A DNA stretch of 40,112 nucleotides from Streptomyces sp. SKN60. GTDB lineage: Bacteria; Actinomycetota; Actinomycetes; Streptomycetales; Streptomycetaceae. The notes beneath the pieces were generated by a model. The model was not told where the DNA came from, did not search any database, and saw only the letters and a list, made by a program, of their open reading frames with translations. Below are positions 15,625 through 23,886 of the stretch, piece after piece. Each line of letters begins with the position of its first letter. Position 1 is the first letter of the stretch. The stretch is from assembly GCF_026236535.1 (NCBI RefSeq), contig NZ_JAHTMW010000036.1, positions 1 through 40,112 of the forward strand, written 5' to 3'. Both the position numbers and the translations under genes were made by a program.

Positions 15625-16413
15625 ATGAGCACTCCATCGGACGCGCCCGCCGCCGACCTCGCCGAACTGCGCCGGATCCAGGGCTTCCTGTCGGAGTTCA
15701 CCCGTCGGCAGGCGGAGCGGACGGTCGGCTTCCCGGGCGGTTTCGCCGCGCTCGACGACACCTACGCACTGTCCCACGGCAACAACCACGTCCTGGTGGA
15801 CGGCACGCCCGACCCCGAGACCCTGCCCGCCGTGGTCGACGAGCTCATGTCCCATCTGGCGCACCGCACCGTCTACATCCCGGACGCGGCGGTCGGCGAG
15901 GCCTGCGCCGGACCGCTCGGCGCGGCCGGCTACACCCGCGCCACGGTCCTCCTCATGCGCCACACCGGCCCGGTCCCCGAGCTCGGCGGCGCGCGCGAGG
16001 TGGAGCTGCCGGCGCTGCGCGGTCCGGTGGCCGAGAGCTGGCGGCGCTTCCTGCCGGACGTCGGGGACGAGGTGGTGGACACCCTGGTGGACCGCCGCGC
16101 GGCCCGCCGCCGCGGCGCCGACGACGTGCGTTTCCTCGCCTCCCACGACGAGTTCGGCGAGGTCGCCTCCTGGGCCGACCTCTACATCGACCCGGCCACC
16201 CGCGTGGCCCAGATCGAGGACCTGGTCACGGCCGCTACGCACCTCGGCCAGGGCCACGCCGGAGTCGTCCTGGACACCGCCCTGCGCCTCGCCGCCGACG
16301 CCGGCTGCACCACGGTCTTCCTCACCGCCCTGGCCGACGACTGGCCGCGCCACTGGTACGAGCGGCGCGGGTTCGTGGCGGTGGGCGAGGTGCACTGTTT
16401 CGAACGGGCGTAG
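15625..16413 (+). CDS. GNAT-family N-acetyltransferase
   Basis: A 262-residue protein whose C-terminal half fits the GNAT fold: RVAQIEDLVTAATHLGQGHA, carrying an acetyl-CoA loop resembling Q-G-x-G-x-A, then LAADAGCTTVFLTALADD and the final WYERRGFVAVGEV strand. The N-terminal half (GGFAALDDTYALSHGNNHVL) looks like a degenerate first GNAT unit. The substrate is unknown. ATG 15625 has no Shine-Dalgarno but follows TAGCCT by 6 bases, which fits a leaderless message. It diverges from add. Confidence 0.8.
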   Translation: MSTPSDAPAADLAELRRIQGFLSEFTRRQAERTVGFPGGFAALDDTYALSHGNNHVLVDGTPDPETLPAVVDELMSHLAHRTVYIPDAAVGEACAGPLGAAGYTRATVLLMRHTGPVPELGGAREVELPALRGPVAESWRRFLPDVGDEVVDTLVDRRAARRRGADDVRFLASHDEFGEVASWADLYIDPATRVAQIEDLVTAATHLGQGHAGVVLDTALRLAADAGCTTVFLTALADDWPRHWYERRGFVAVGEVHCFERA

Positions 16414-16513
16414 CAAGGCCCGTACGCATGACGGGCGTTCGGTCAGCGGACGATACGTAACAGAGATCGCGCGTACCACTGTCGTACACCTCGGCTTCTG
16501 AGACTGTTCTGCC

Positions 16514-17293
16514 ATGGCGCACAACGCACTTGTGGGACCGGCCACCTCCCGGACACCCCGGCTCGGCCGTCCCGTCGCGGCGACGACGGCGGTCACCGAG
16601 GCGGGCGGGGTGGTACTGCTGCTCCCGGACGGCGAGACCGTGTCCGGGCGGCGGGCCTCGGTACGGGCGCACGCGGCGGCGCTGCCGCTCGGGCGGCGGC
16701 TCGCGCGGGCGGGGCGGGCGGACGGTCTGGTGGCGCACGTGGTGCGCTACCGGGGCCGCGGCTGGAACGGCCCGGACGCGCAGCTCGCGGCGGACGCCCG
16801 GTGGGCGGTCGCGGAGGCGGTACGGCGCTACGGCGACGTCCCGGTCTGCCTGGTCGGGCGCGGGATGGGCGCCCGGGCGGCGCTGCACGCGGGCGGGCAC
16901 CCGGCGGTGACGGCGGTCCTGGCCCTCGCGCCGTGGCTCCCGGAGGACGACCGCGCGGCCGAGCCGGAGCCGGTGCGCCACCTGGTGGGACGCCGCGTGC
17001 TCCTCGTACACGGCACCAACGACGCCCGTACGGACCCGGAGCTGTCCTACCGCTTCGCCGAGCGCGCCAAGAAGTCCAACCGCGACACCTGCCGCTTCGA
17101 GGTCCACGCGGACGGCCACGCGCTGCGCCAGTACCAGGCCGAAGTCCAGGCCCTGGCCGCGGACTTCGTCCTGTCGGCCCTCTTCGCCCACCCCCAGAGC
17201 CGCCCGCTCGCGGACGCGATGGCGGCACCGCCGCCGCTGGGCCTGCGGATGCCGCTGGCGGCGGGCTTCGGCACGGGGCGGTCACTCCGGTAG
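16514..17293 (+). CDS. Alpha/beta-hydrolase-like protein lacking the nucleophile
   Basis: A 259-residue alpha/beta-hydrolase fold protein of the dienelactone-hydrolase/small-peptidase kind. The strand and nucleophile elbow read VCLVGRGMGARAAL, so Gly117 occupies the position normally taken by Ser, Cys or Asp in G-x-Nuc-x-G. The acid and histidine positions seem intact in LLVHGTNDARTDP and EVHADGHAL. It may therefore be non-catalytic, or use another residue. Its last 12 bases overlap the end of the convergent LysR gene. Confidence 0.75.
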   Translation: MAHNALVGPATSRTPRLGRPVAATTAVTEAGGVVLLLPDGETVSGRRASVRAHAAALPLGRRLARAGRADGLVAHVVRYRGRGWNGPDAQLAADARWAVAEAVRRYGDVPVCLVGRGMGARAALHAGGHPAVTAVLALAPWLPEDDRAAEPEPVRHLVGRRVLLVHGTNDARTDPELSYRFAERAKKSNRDTCRFEVHADGHALRQYQAEVQALAADFVLSALFAHPQSRPLADAMAAPPPLGLRMPLAAGFGTGRSLR

Positions 17294-18178
17294 CAGGCTG
17301 CCCCGCTTGCTCAGCAGGAACTTCTTGAAGGCGGCCACCGGCGCCGTGTCGGGGTGGCCGTCCAGCCAGGCGACGCCGATCTCCCGGACGGCCCGGGGCG
17401 AGGTGACGCCGAGTTCGACGACGCCCGGGCGGGCGACGGCCGGTGGCGGCAGCAGGGCGACGCCGAGGCCCGCGGCGACCAGGCCGCGCAGGGTCTCGGC
17501 TTCCTCACCCTCGAAGGCGACGCGTGGGGTGAAGCCGGCCTGGGCGCAGAGGTCGTCGGTGATGCGGCGAAGGCCGTAGCCGGGTTCGAGGGTCACGAAG
17601 GTCTCGTCGGCGGCCTCGGCGAGCCGGATGCGCTTGCGGCTCGCGAGCCGGTGGTCGTCGGGCACGACGAGCCGAAGCCGCTGTTCGTCGAGGCGGCGGG
17701 CGACCAGGTCCGGGGCGTCCGGCACCGGCGAGGTGAGGCAGAGGTCGAGGTCACCGGCCCGGAGGCGTTCGATCATCGCCTCGCCGTAGTTCTGCACCAG
17801 GGTGAAGCGGACCTTGGGGTGGTCGACCCGGAAGGCCCGGATGAGGCCGGGCACGGTCTCGGAGCCCATGGTGTGCAGAAAGCCGAAGGCGACCCGGCCG
17901 GCGGTGGGGTCGGCGTCCTCCCGTACGGTGTCGGCGGCCCGCTCGACCTCGGCGAGCGCACGCTCGGCGGCGGTGAGGAAGCGGCGGCCGGCCGGGGTGA
18001 GCGAGACCGTGCGCCCGCGGCGGGCGAACAGCGCGACGCCGAGGTCCTCTTCGAGCCGGACCATGGCCCGCGACAGCGTCGACTGCGGCACGCCCATCTC
18101 GGCCGCGGCCCTGGTCACGTGCTCGTGCCGGGCGACGGCGGCGAAGTACGCGAGCCGGGGCGCGAGCAGCAGTCCCAT
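17282..18178 (-). CDS. LysR-family transcriptional regulator
   Basis: A 298-residue LysR regulator from ATG 18178. The N-terminal winged helix-turn-helix is clear: RLAYFAAVARHEHVTRAAAE, then GVPQSTLSRAMVRLEEDLG and LFARRGRTVSLTPAGRRFL. A periplasmic-binding-like effector domain occupies the rest (RVAFGFLHTMGSETVPGLI, GDLDLCLTSP, GLGVALLPPP). It is divergent from an MFS exporter gene, which it probably controls together with itself. The reading frame continues upstream through the intergenic region but that extension has no family support. Confidence 0.92.
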   Translation of the reverse strand: MGLLLAPRLAYFAAVARHEHVTRAAAEMGVPQSTLSRAMVRLEEDLGVALFARRGRTVSLTPAGRRFLTAAERALAEVERAADTVREDADPTAGRVAFGFLHTMGSETVPGLIRAFRVDHPKVRFTLVQNYGEAMIERLRAGDLDLCLTSPVPDAPDLVARRLDEQRLRLVVPDDHRLASRKRIRLAEAADETFVTLEPGYGLRRITDDLCAQAGFTPRVAFEGEEAETLRGLVAAGLGVALLPPPAVARPGVVELGVTSPRAVREIGVAWLDGHPDTAPVAAFKKFLLSKRGSLLPE

Positions 18179-18225
18179 GTCTTCTTCGTTACTGTTCGAT
18201 GACAGCCGATGCTGTGACCTGTACT

Positions 18226-18274
18226 CATGCGCCATGGGAACGATTACAGCAGTTCCGTGCATTGGACGCATGAA
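18226..18274. promoter_or_regulatory. Inverted repeat between LysR and MFS genes
   Basis: TCATGCGCCA (18226-18235) and TTGGACGCATGA (18263-18274; reverse complement TCATGCGTCCAA) form an imperfect inverted repeat, spaced about 27 bases apart in the 119-base divergent region. Position and symmetry suit binding of the LysR protein. Confidence 0.5.
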
Positions 18275-18297
18275 GCGGGGAGTTCTACGTTCGAGGC

Positions 18298-19590
18298 ATG
18301 CCTTCCGCCAGTACCAAGGCGGCCGCCACCCGCGCGGTCGCCGACGCAAGCCTTGCCTCCGCCGCCTCCACCGAAGACACCCGCCTCTCCCCCGGCCGGC
18401 CCGGCTACCGCCGGATGAGCCTCGCGCTGTTCGCCGCCGGAGTGGCCACCTTCGCCCTCCTCTACTCCACCCAGGCCCTGCTCCCCGCGGTCTCCGCCGC
18501 GTTCGGCGCCACCGCGTCGGCGGCCTCCTGGACGGTCTCCGCCGCGACCGGCGCGCTCGCCCTGTGCGTGCTCCCGCTCAGCGCGCTGTCCGAGCGCTAC
18601 GGCCGCCGCTCGATGATGACCGCCTCCCTCGCGGTCGCCGTCGCCGTCGGTCTGCTCGTCCCGCTCGCGCCGAACCTGGAGACCCTGATCGCGCTGCGCG
18701 CCGTGCAGGGCGCCGCGCTGGCCGGCGTACCGGCCTCGGCGATGGCCTTCCTGGCCGAGGAGGTGCGGCCGAAGGCGCTGGTCGCCGCGATCGGTCTGTT
18801 CGTGGCGGGCAACTCCATCGGCGGCATGAGCGGCCGCATCGTCACCGGCTGGGTCGCCCAGCTGTGGGGCTGGCGGGCCGGTCTGGCGGCGGTCGGTCTG
18901 ATGGCGGCGGTGTGCGCGCTCGCCTTCCGGGCGCTGCTGCCGAAGGCCCGGCACTTCTCGCCCGGGACGCTGAACCCGAAGGCGCTGGCGAAGACGGTGC
19001 GCGGGCACCTCGCGGACCCGCTGCTCGTGCGTCTGTACGCGATCGGCGCGCTGTTCATGACGGTGTTCGGCGCGGTCTACACGGTGATCGGCTACCGGCT
19101 CGTCGAGGCGCCGTTCTCGCTCCCGCAGGGTGTGGTCGGCTCGATCTTCCTGGTCTATCTGGTCGGTACGGTCTCCTCGGCTGCGGCGGGCAAGCTGGTC
19201 GGCCGGCTCGGCCGGCGCGGGGCGCTGTACCTCGCCGTGTCGACCACCGCGGCCGGTCTGCTGCTCTCCCTCGCCGACGCCCTGCCGGCCGTCCTGGCGG
19301 GCCTGGTCCTCATCACGGCGGGCTTCTTCGCCGGGCACGCGGTCGCCTCGTCTTCGGTGAGCCGGACCGCGAAGACGGGCCGCGCGCAGGCATCGGCGCT
19401 CTACCAGTCCGCGTACTACCTGGGCAGCAGCGCGGGCGGCACGCTGGGCGCGGTCGCCTTCCACGCGGGCGGCTGGGCCGGCACGGTCGTGATCGGTCTG
19501 GTGGCGGTGCTCGGCGTCGTGTCGATCACGCTGTACGGGACGCACAGCGCGCGCGTCGCGGCGCGGCAGCCGCGGGTGGCCCGGGCCTGA
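18298..19590 (+). CDS. MFS transporter
   Basis: Major facilitator superfamily exporter of 430 residues with twelve predicted helices after a 35-residue Ala/Thr-rich N-terminus. The loop 2-3 signature is SERYGRRSMM, and the helix-4/5 region AVQGAALAGVPASAMAFLAEEV fits drug:H+ antiporter 1 proteins close to the YnfM/AraJ group. LVGRLGRRGALYL repeats the loop motif in the second half. Pairing with a divergent LysR gene is common for such exporters. Substrate is unknown. Confidence 0.9.
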   Translation: MPSASTKAAATRAVADASLASAASTEDTRLSPGRPGYRRMSLALFAAGVATFALLYSTQALLPAVSAAFGATASAASWTVSAATGALALCVLPLSALSERYGRRSMMTASLAVAVAVGLLVPLAPNLETLIALRAVQGAALAGVPASAMAFLAEEVRPKALVAAIGLFVAGNSIGGMSGRIVTGWVAQLWGWRAGLAAVGLMAAVCALAFRALLPKARHFSPGTLNPKALAKTVRGHLADPLLVRLYAIGALFMTVFGAVYTVIGYRLVEAPFSLPQGVVGSIFLVYLVGTVSSAAAGKLVGRLGRRGALYLAVSTTAAGLLLSLADALPAVLAGLVLITAGFFAGHAVASSSVSRTAKTGRAQASALYQSAYYLGSSAGGTLGAVAFHAGGWAGTVVIGLVAVLGVVSITLYGTHSARVAARQPRVARA

Positions 19591-19693
19591 CGCTCCCCGG
19601 CCTGACGCTCCGCGATTGGTCCGTGACGGCCCCGCAACCGTCGGCCCCCTTCGGTCGTCTTAACCGACAGGACTCTAGGGGGAGTTGACGATC

Positions 19694-20404
19694 ATGAAGG
19701 CGATGGGAAGCACGGGGCGGAGGAGAGCCGGCATCGGCCTCGCGGTGACGTCCCTGGTGGTGCCGATGACGGTGGCCCTCGGCGCCGCCCCGGCGCAGGC
19801 CGCGTCGTACTGCAACACGACGACCGGCCCGTACCAGAAGCAGGTGGAGAAGTTCCTCGGCCGGACGGTCGACGGGCGCCAGTCGCTCGCCGACTGCCGG
19901 GCGATCCAGGCCTTCCAGGCCAAGCACGGGATCACCCCGACCGCCGGGTACGCCGGGGTGATCACCTGGCGCACCATGTCGACGATGCTCGCGCAGAAGG
20001 CGGCCGGGACCAACCCCAACAAGGACCGCAGGTGTCCGACGAACAAGGGCCGGATCGCCTGCGTCGACCTGACCCGCCAGCTCAGCTGGATCCAGGACGG
20101 CTCGCGCCTGAAGTACGGCCCGGTGCCGGTGCGCACCGGCAAGGACGGCACGGAGACCCGTACCGGCGCCAAGAAGATCTACTGGCGCAACATCAACCAC
20201 TGGTCGACGCTCTACCACGTCTCGATGCCGTACTCGCAGTTCTTCGACGGCGGGCAGGCCTTCCACTCGACCACCAAGTCCATGTGGAACCCGCCGGGTT
20301 CGGGCGGCTGCGTCAACATGCGGCCGGCCGACGCGAAGGCGTACTGGAACCTGCTCAGGAACGGTGACGACGTGTTCGTGTACGGGCGGAAGCCCGGCAC
20401 CTGA
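19694..20404 (+). CDS. L,D-transpeptidase, secreted
   Basis: A 236-residue exported protein starting at ATG 19694, spaced 9 bases from GGGGGAG; an upstream in-frame TTG at 19685 abuts the ribosome-binding site and is unlikely. A twin-Arg-containing signal peptide (GRRRAGIGLAV) ends near APAQA. A peptidoglycan-binding-like region follows (about 35-100: FLGRTVDGRQSLADCRAIQAF), then a YkuD domain ending in the catalytic PPGSGGCVNMRPADAKAYW. The motif is SGGC instead of the common SHGC. It should crosslink or modify peptidoglycan outside the membrane. Confidence 0.85.
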   Translation: MKAMGSTGRRRAGIGLAVTSLVVPMTVALGAAPAQAASYCNTTTGPYQKQVEKFLGRTVDGRQSLADCRAIQAFQAKHGITPTAGYAGVITWRTMSTMLAQKAAGTNPNKDRRCPTNKGRIACVDLTRQLSWIQDGSRLKYGPVPVRTGKDGTETRTGAKKIYWRNINHWSTLYHVSMPYSQFFDGGQAFHSTTKSMWNPPGSGGCVNMRPADAKAYWNLLRNGDDVFVYGRKPGT

Positions 20405-20486
20405 CCGGAACCGGTCGCCGCTGTCAGTGGGCTGCGATACGTTCCCCTCATCGGCGTCGAACGGGCGCCGGTGAGGGGCGAGCGGG

Positions 20487-21470
20487 GTGGACGCGATGGC
20501 CATGACGACCGGCGACCTGAAGTCGGACGACCTGGAGAAGTACCGCACGGAGCTGACCGGTTACTGCTACCGGATGCTCGGTTCCGCCTTCGAGGCGGAG
20601 GACGCGGTGCAGGACACCATGGTGCGCGCCTGGCGTTCGCTCGACTCCTTCGAGGGACGCTCCTCCCTGCGGTCCTGGCTGTACCGGATCGCGACCAACG
20701 TGTGCCTGGACTCGCTGAACGCGGGGAACCGGCGGGCCCGGCCGATGGATCTGACGGACCCGACGCCGGTCGCGCAGGCCCGGCTCAACGAGCGGCCCGA
20801 GATCACCTGGCTGGAGCCGGTGCCGGACGGGCGGGTGCTGCCGTCGGTGGCGGACCCGGCGGAGACCGCGGTCTCGCGGGAGACGGTGCGGCTCGCCTTC
20901 GTGGCCGCGCTGCAGCACCTGCCGCCGAAGCAGCGGGCGGTGCTCATCCTGCGCGAGGTGCTCGCGTGGAAGGCGGCCGAGGTCGCCGAGCTGCTCGGGC
21001 TGACCGTCGCCTCCGTCAACAGCGCGCTGCAGCGGGCCCGGGCGACGATCGCCGAGCACGCCCCGGCCACCTCGGACGCGGCGGACCCGCTGGACGAGGA
21101 GCAGAAGGCGCTCCTTGAGCGCTATGTGGCGGCCTTCGAGGGGTACGACATGCAGGCGCTCACCGCGCTCCTCCACGAGGACGCGACGATGTCCATGCCG
21201 CCGTACGACCTGTGGCTGCGCGGCCACGAGGACATCGTGGGCTGGATGCTCGGCGTCGGCGAGGTGTGCCGCGGCTCGAAGCTGGTCCCGACCGTGGCGA
21301 ACGGCCAGCCGGCCTTCGCGCACTACCACCCGGACCCGGAGGGCGGCTTCGCGCCGTGGGCGCTGATCGTGCTCCAGCTGAACGACGGGAAGATCGGCGG
21401 GATGGACTTCTTCCTGGACACCAAGCGCTGGTTCCCGCTGTTCGACCTGCCGGAGCGGCTGCCCGCCTGA
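20487..21470 (+). CDS. ECF sigma factor with SnoaL-like tail
   Basis: A 327-residue ECF sigma factor of the SigG/TIGR02960 type. Region 2 is about residues 18-90 (ELTGYCYRMLGSAFEAEDAV and SLRSWLYRIATNVCLD). Region 4 is about 135-195 (LPPKQRAVLILREVLAWK, and EVAELLGLTVASVNSALQRA). The last 110 residues, including LLERYVAAFEGYDMQALTAL, form a SnoaL/NTF2-like domain of the kind that regulates such sigma factors in place of a separate anti-sigma. No anti-sigma gene is adjacent. GTG 20487 or ATG 20496 may be the start. Confidence 0.9.
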   Translation: MDAMAMTTGDLKSDDLEKYRTELTGYCYRMLGSAFEAEDAVQDTMVRAWRSLDSFEGRSSLRSWLYRIATNVCLDSLNAGNRRARPMDLTDPTPVAQARLNERPEITWLEPVPDGRVLPSVADPAETAVSRETVRLAFVAALQHLPPKQRAVLILREVLAWKAAEVAELLGLTVASVNSALQRARATIAEHAPATSDAADPLDEEQKALLERYVAAFEGYDMQALTALLHEDATMSMPPYDLWLRGHEDIVGWMLGVGEVCRGSKLVPTVANGQPAFAHYHPDPEGGFAPWALIVLQLNDGKIGGMDFFLDTKRWFPLFDLPERLPA

Positions 21471-21482
21471 CCCTTCCGGGCC

Positions 21483-21794
21483 TCACAGCAGGTCCCCGAG
21501 CCCGACGAGCCCGAGCACATCCCTCAGCTCGGGCCCGGCCCCCCGGAACTCCAGCCGGTGCCCGCACCGCCGGGCGGTCAGCCGCAGCCGGGCGAGGGCG
21601 TCGACGGCGCCGAGCCCGACGCGGCCGAGCCCGCCGATCTCGCATATGACAAGGCTCGGCTCCGCCGCTTCGAGCAGCGCGCAGAGCCGCCCGACGTCGT
21701 CCGGGGCGGGCCGCCCGGTGAGCCGCACTTCGATGGTCGGAGAGGCCGGAGAGGTGTCCACACCAGGGAGACCGCGGGCGTGCCCGGAACTCAT
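21483..21794 (-). CDS. STAS-domain protein
   Basis: A 103-residue STAS-fold protein: IEVRLTGRPAPDDVGRLCAL, SLVICEIGGLGRVGLGAVDA and GHRLEFRGAGPELRDVLGLV align with anti-sigma antagonist domains. At the phosphorylation site, usually D-S-S-G-L, it reads R-V-G-L-G, so the phosphoacceptor serine is absent. It follows the Uma2 gene by 30 bases and may be cotranscribed; it converges on the sigma factor with a 12-base gap. There is no good ribosome-binding site. Confidence 0.75.
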   Translation of the reverse strand: MSSGHARGLPGVDTSPASPTIEVRLTGRPAPDDVGRLCALLEAAEPSLVICEIGGLGRVGLGAVDALARLRLTARRCGHRLEFRGAGPELRDVLGLVGLGDLL

Positions 21795-21824
21795 CGATGG
21801 GGCGAGACGGGACCTGGGAGGCGC

Positions 21825-22409
21825 TCAGCCGAACGGGAACACGCTGGTGTCGATCGTGAGGTCGAAGGGGGCGGGGAGGTGGATCTCCTCGCCGAACTCG
21901 ACGACGTCGAGCACGCGGTACAGGCCGTTCTTCGGCTCGCCGTAGAGGGTGGCGGTGGGTCGGCCGGAGTGCCAGCGGTCGATGAGCAGGTAAAGCGGCA
22001 CGCCCGCAGTGGCGTAGCCCTGTAGCTTCACGACCCTGTCGTGATTCGCGTTGCTCCGCGAGGTGATCTCGACAACCAGCTCGGCATCGGCGGCCAAGAG
22101 GCCGTGTTCAGCCTCACGTACAGACTTCTTGGGGGCTACCAGAACATCCGGGATGAACATTCCCACGCGCGTGGGAATGACCAGCGGCTGTGTCTGGTAG
22201 ACGCCCCAGTCCCGGCGAATCACCGGGTACAGCGCTCGCTGCACCTCGTCGGCGATGTCGTTGTGGTTTCCGGACGGCGGTGGTGTCACGACGATGATCC
22301 CATCGATGATCTCCACCTTGCTGCCCTCGGGCCAGTCCGACTCCTCCCAGAAGCGGACGAGCTCGTCCCAGTGCGGGCCCGGAGCGGGATCGACGGGGAG
22401 TGCACTCAT
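21825..22409 (-). CDS. Uma2-family (DUF820) nuclease-like protein
   Basis: A 194-residue protein starting at ATG 22409 behind an AAAAGGAGA ribosome-binding site. It has the Uma2 core: KVEIIDGIIVVTPPPSGNH, the acidic FIPDVLVAP, and the LVVEITSRSNANHDRVVK stretch with the E-x-x-S motif. The fold is that of restriction-endonuclease-like proteins, but cellular function in actinobacteria, where the family is greatly expanded, is unknown. No transposon or toxin partner is next to it. Confidence 0.88.
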   Translation of the reverse strand: MSALPVDPAPGPHWDELVRFWEESDWPEGSKVEIIDGIIVVTPPPSGNHNDIADEVQRALYPVIRRDWGVYQTQPLVIPTRVGMFIPDVLVAPKKSVREAEHGLLAADAELVVEITSRSNANHDRVVKLQGYATAGVPLYLLIDRWHSGRPTATLYGEPKNGLYRVLDVVEFGEEIHLPAPFDLTIDTSVFPFG

Positions 22410-22449
22410 GGCGGTCTCCTTTTCGGTGTGACACCGATCCCAGCATGCC

Positions 22450-22483
22450 GAACGGGGCCGGTGGAGGTCCACCGGCCCCGTTC
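22450..22483 (-). terminator. Terminator of deoA
   Basis: A perfect 15-bp stem, GAACGGGGCCGGTGG (22450-22464) with CCACCGGCCCCGTTC (22469-22483), lies 40 bases beyond the deoA stop and separates it from the Uma2 gene. Confidence 0.82.
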
Positions 22484-22525
22484 ACCCAAAGGTGTCACTG
22501 GCACATGCCAGAGGCGATCACGGCA

Positions 22526-23803
22526 TCAGGCGATGCGGTCGAGCACGATCGGGTTCGGGGTGAACTTCGCGCCCGGGTCCGCGATGTCCCAGGCGTCCGT
22601 GAGGGACTTCAGGGCGTAGTCGAACTTCTCCGGGGTGTCCGTGTGGAGGGTCAGCAGGGGCTGGCCCGCGGTGACCGTGTCGCCCGGCTTGGCGTGGAGT
22701 TCGACGCCCGCGCCGGCCTGGACCGGGTCCTCCTTGCGGGCGCGGCCGGCGCCGAGGCGCCAGGCGGCGATGCCGATGTCGTACGCGTCGAGGCGGGTCA
22801 GGACGCCGGTGGAGGGGGCGGTGACGACGTGCTGCTCGCGGGCGACCGGGAGGGTGGCGTCCGGGTCGCCGCCCTGGGCGGCGATCATGCGGCGCCAGAC
22901 GTCCATCGCGGAGCCGTCGGCGAGGGCCTTCGCCGGGTCGGCGTCCTTGACGCCGGCCGCGTCGAGCATCTCGCGGGCGAGCGCGATGGTGAGCTCGACG
23001 ACGTCGGCCGGGCCGCCGCCGGCGAGGACCTCGACGGACTCGCGGACCTCGAGGGCGTTGCCGGCGGTGAGGCCGAGCGGGGTGGACATGTCGGTGAGCA
23101 GCGCGACCGTCTTGACGCCGCTGTCGGTGCCGAGCGCGACCATGGTGGAGGCCAGCTCGCGCGCGTCGTCGATGTTCTTCATGAAGGCGCCGGTGCCGAC
23201 CTTGACGTCGAGGACCAGCGAGCCGGTGCCCTCGGCGATCTTCTTCGACATGATGGACGACGCGATCAGCGGGATCGCCTCGACCGTTCCGGTGACGTCG
23301 CGGAGCGCGTAGAGCTTCTTGTCGGCCGGGGCCAGACCGTCGCCGGCCGCGCAGATCACCGCGCCGGTGGTGTCGAGGACGTGCAGCATCTCCTCGTTGG
23401 AGAGCAGCGCGCGCCAGCCGGGGATGGACTCCAGCTTGTCGAGGGTGCCGCCGGTGTGGCCGAGGCCGCGGCCGGAGAGCTGCGGGACGGCCGCGCCGCA
23501 CGCGGCGACCAGCGGGGCGAGCGGCAGGGTGATCTTGTCGCCGACTCCGCCGGTGGAGTGCTTGTCGGCGGTCGGGCGGGAGAGCGAGTCGAAGTTCATG
23601 CGCTCGCCGGACGCGATCATCGCCGCCGTCCAGCGGGCGATCTCCTCGCGGTTCATGCCGTTGAGCAGGATCGCCATGGCGAGCGCGGACATCTGCTCGT
23701 CGGCGACCTCCCCGCGGGTGTAGGCGTCGATGACCCAGTCGATCTGCTCGGGGCTCAGCTCGCCCTTGTCCCGCTTCGTGCGGATGACGGAGATGACGTC
23801 CAT
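22526..23803 (-). CDS. deoA: Thymidine phosphorylase
   Basis: Pyrimidine nucleoside phosphorylase of 425 residues, splitting thymidine or deoxyuridine with phosphate to the base and 2-deoxyribose-1-phosphate. Signature elements are DKHSTGGVGDKITLPLAPLV with the phosphate site, PQLSGRGLGHTGGTLDKLE, SSIMSKKIAEGTGSLVLDVK and KVGTGAFMKN. The C-terminal alpha/beta domain ends GDTVTAGQPLLTLHT. ATG 23803 is 13 bases beyond a TAGAAA -10 box overlapping the nucleoside operator, so it has its own promoter even though cdd ends close upstream. The product feeds the mutase and DeoC. Confidence 0.95.
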   Translation of the reverse strand: MDVISVIRTKRDKGELSPEQIDWVIDAYTRGEVADEQMSALAMAILLNGMNREEIARWTAAMIASGERMNFDSLSRPTADKHSTGGVGDKITLPLAPLVAACGAAVPQLSGRGLGHTGGTLDKLESIPGWRALLSNEEMLHVLDTTGAVICAAGDGLAPADKKLYALRDVTGTVEAIPLIASSIMSKKIAEGTGSLVLDVKVGTGAFMKNIDDARELASTMVALGTDSGVKTVALLTDMSTPLGLTAGNALEVRESVEVLAGGGPADVVELTIALAREMLDAAGVKDADPAKALADGSAMDVWRRMIAAQGGDPDATLPVAREQHVVTAPSTGVLTRLDAYDIGIAAWRLGAGRARKEDPVQAGAGVELHAKPGDTVTAGQPLLTLHTDTPEKFDYALKSLTDAWDIADPGAKFTPNPIVLDRIA

Positions 23804-23816
23804 GTGATGGTGCCTC

Positions 23817-23832
23817 TTTCTACGCGCATAGA
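23817..23832 (-). promoter_or_regulatory. Operator and -10 of deoA
   Basis: Minus strand TCTATGCGCGTAGA (23832-23819) has one mismatch from the perfect palindrome TCTACGCGCGTAGA. The -10 hexamer TAGAAA (23822-23817) begins within it, in the same geometry as at deoC. The predicted leader is only about seven bases. Confidence 0.72.
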
Positions 23833-23843
23833 GGGGGAAAGGA

Positions 23844-23880
23844 GGAGCGGCCCTTCCCATCGTGCCGGAAGGGCCGCTCC
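23844..23880 (-). terminator. Terminator of the transporter-cdd operon
   Basis: A perfect 14-bp stem GGAGCGGCCCTTCC (23844-23857) with GGAAGGGCCGCTCC (23867-23880) starts 6 bases after the cdd stop and ends 12 bases before the deoA operator. Confidence 0.82.
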
Positions 23881-23886
23881 GAGGTA

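Noticed and set aside
21825..22409. Mobile element or defence system based on the Uma2 gene
   Set aside because: No transposase, inverted terminal repeats or partner gene are present, and its composition matches the surroundings.
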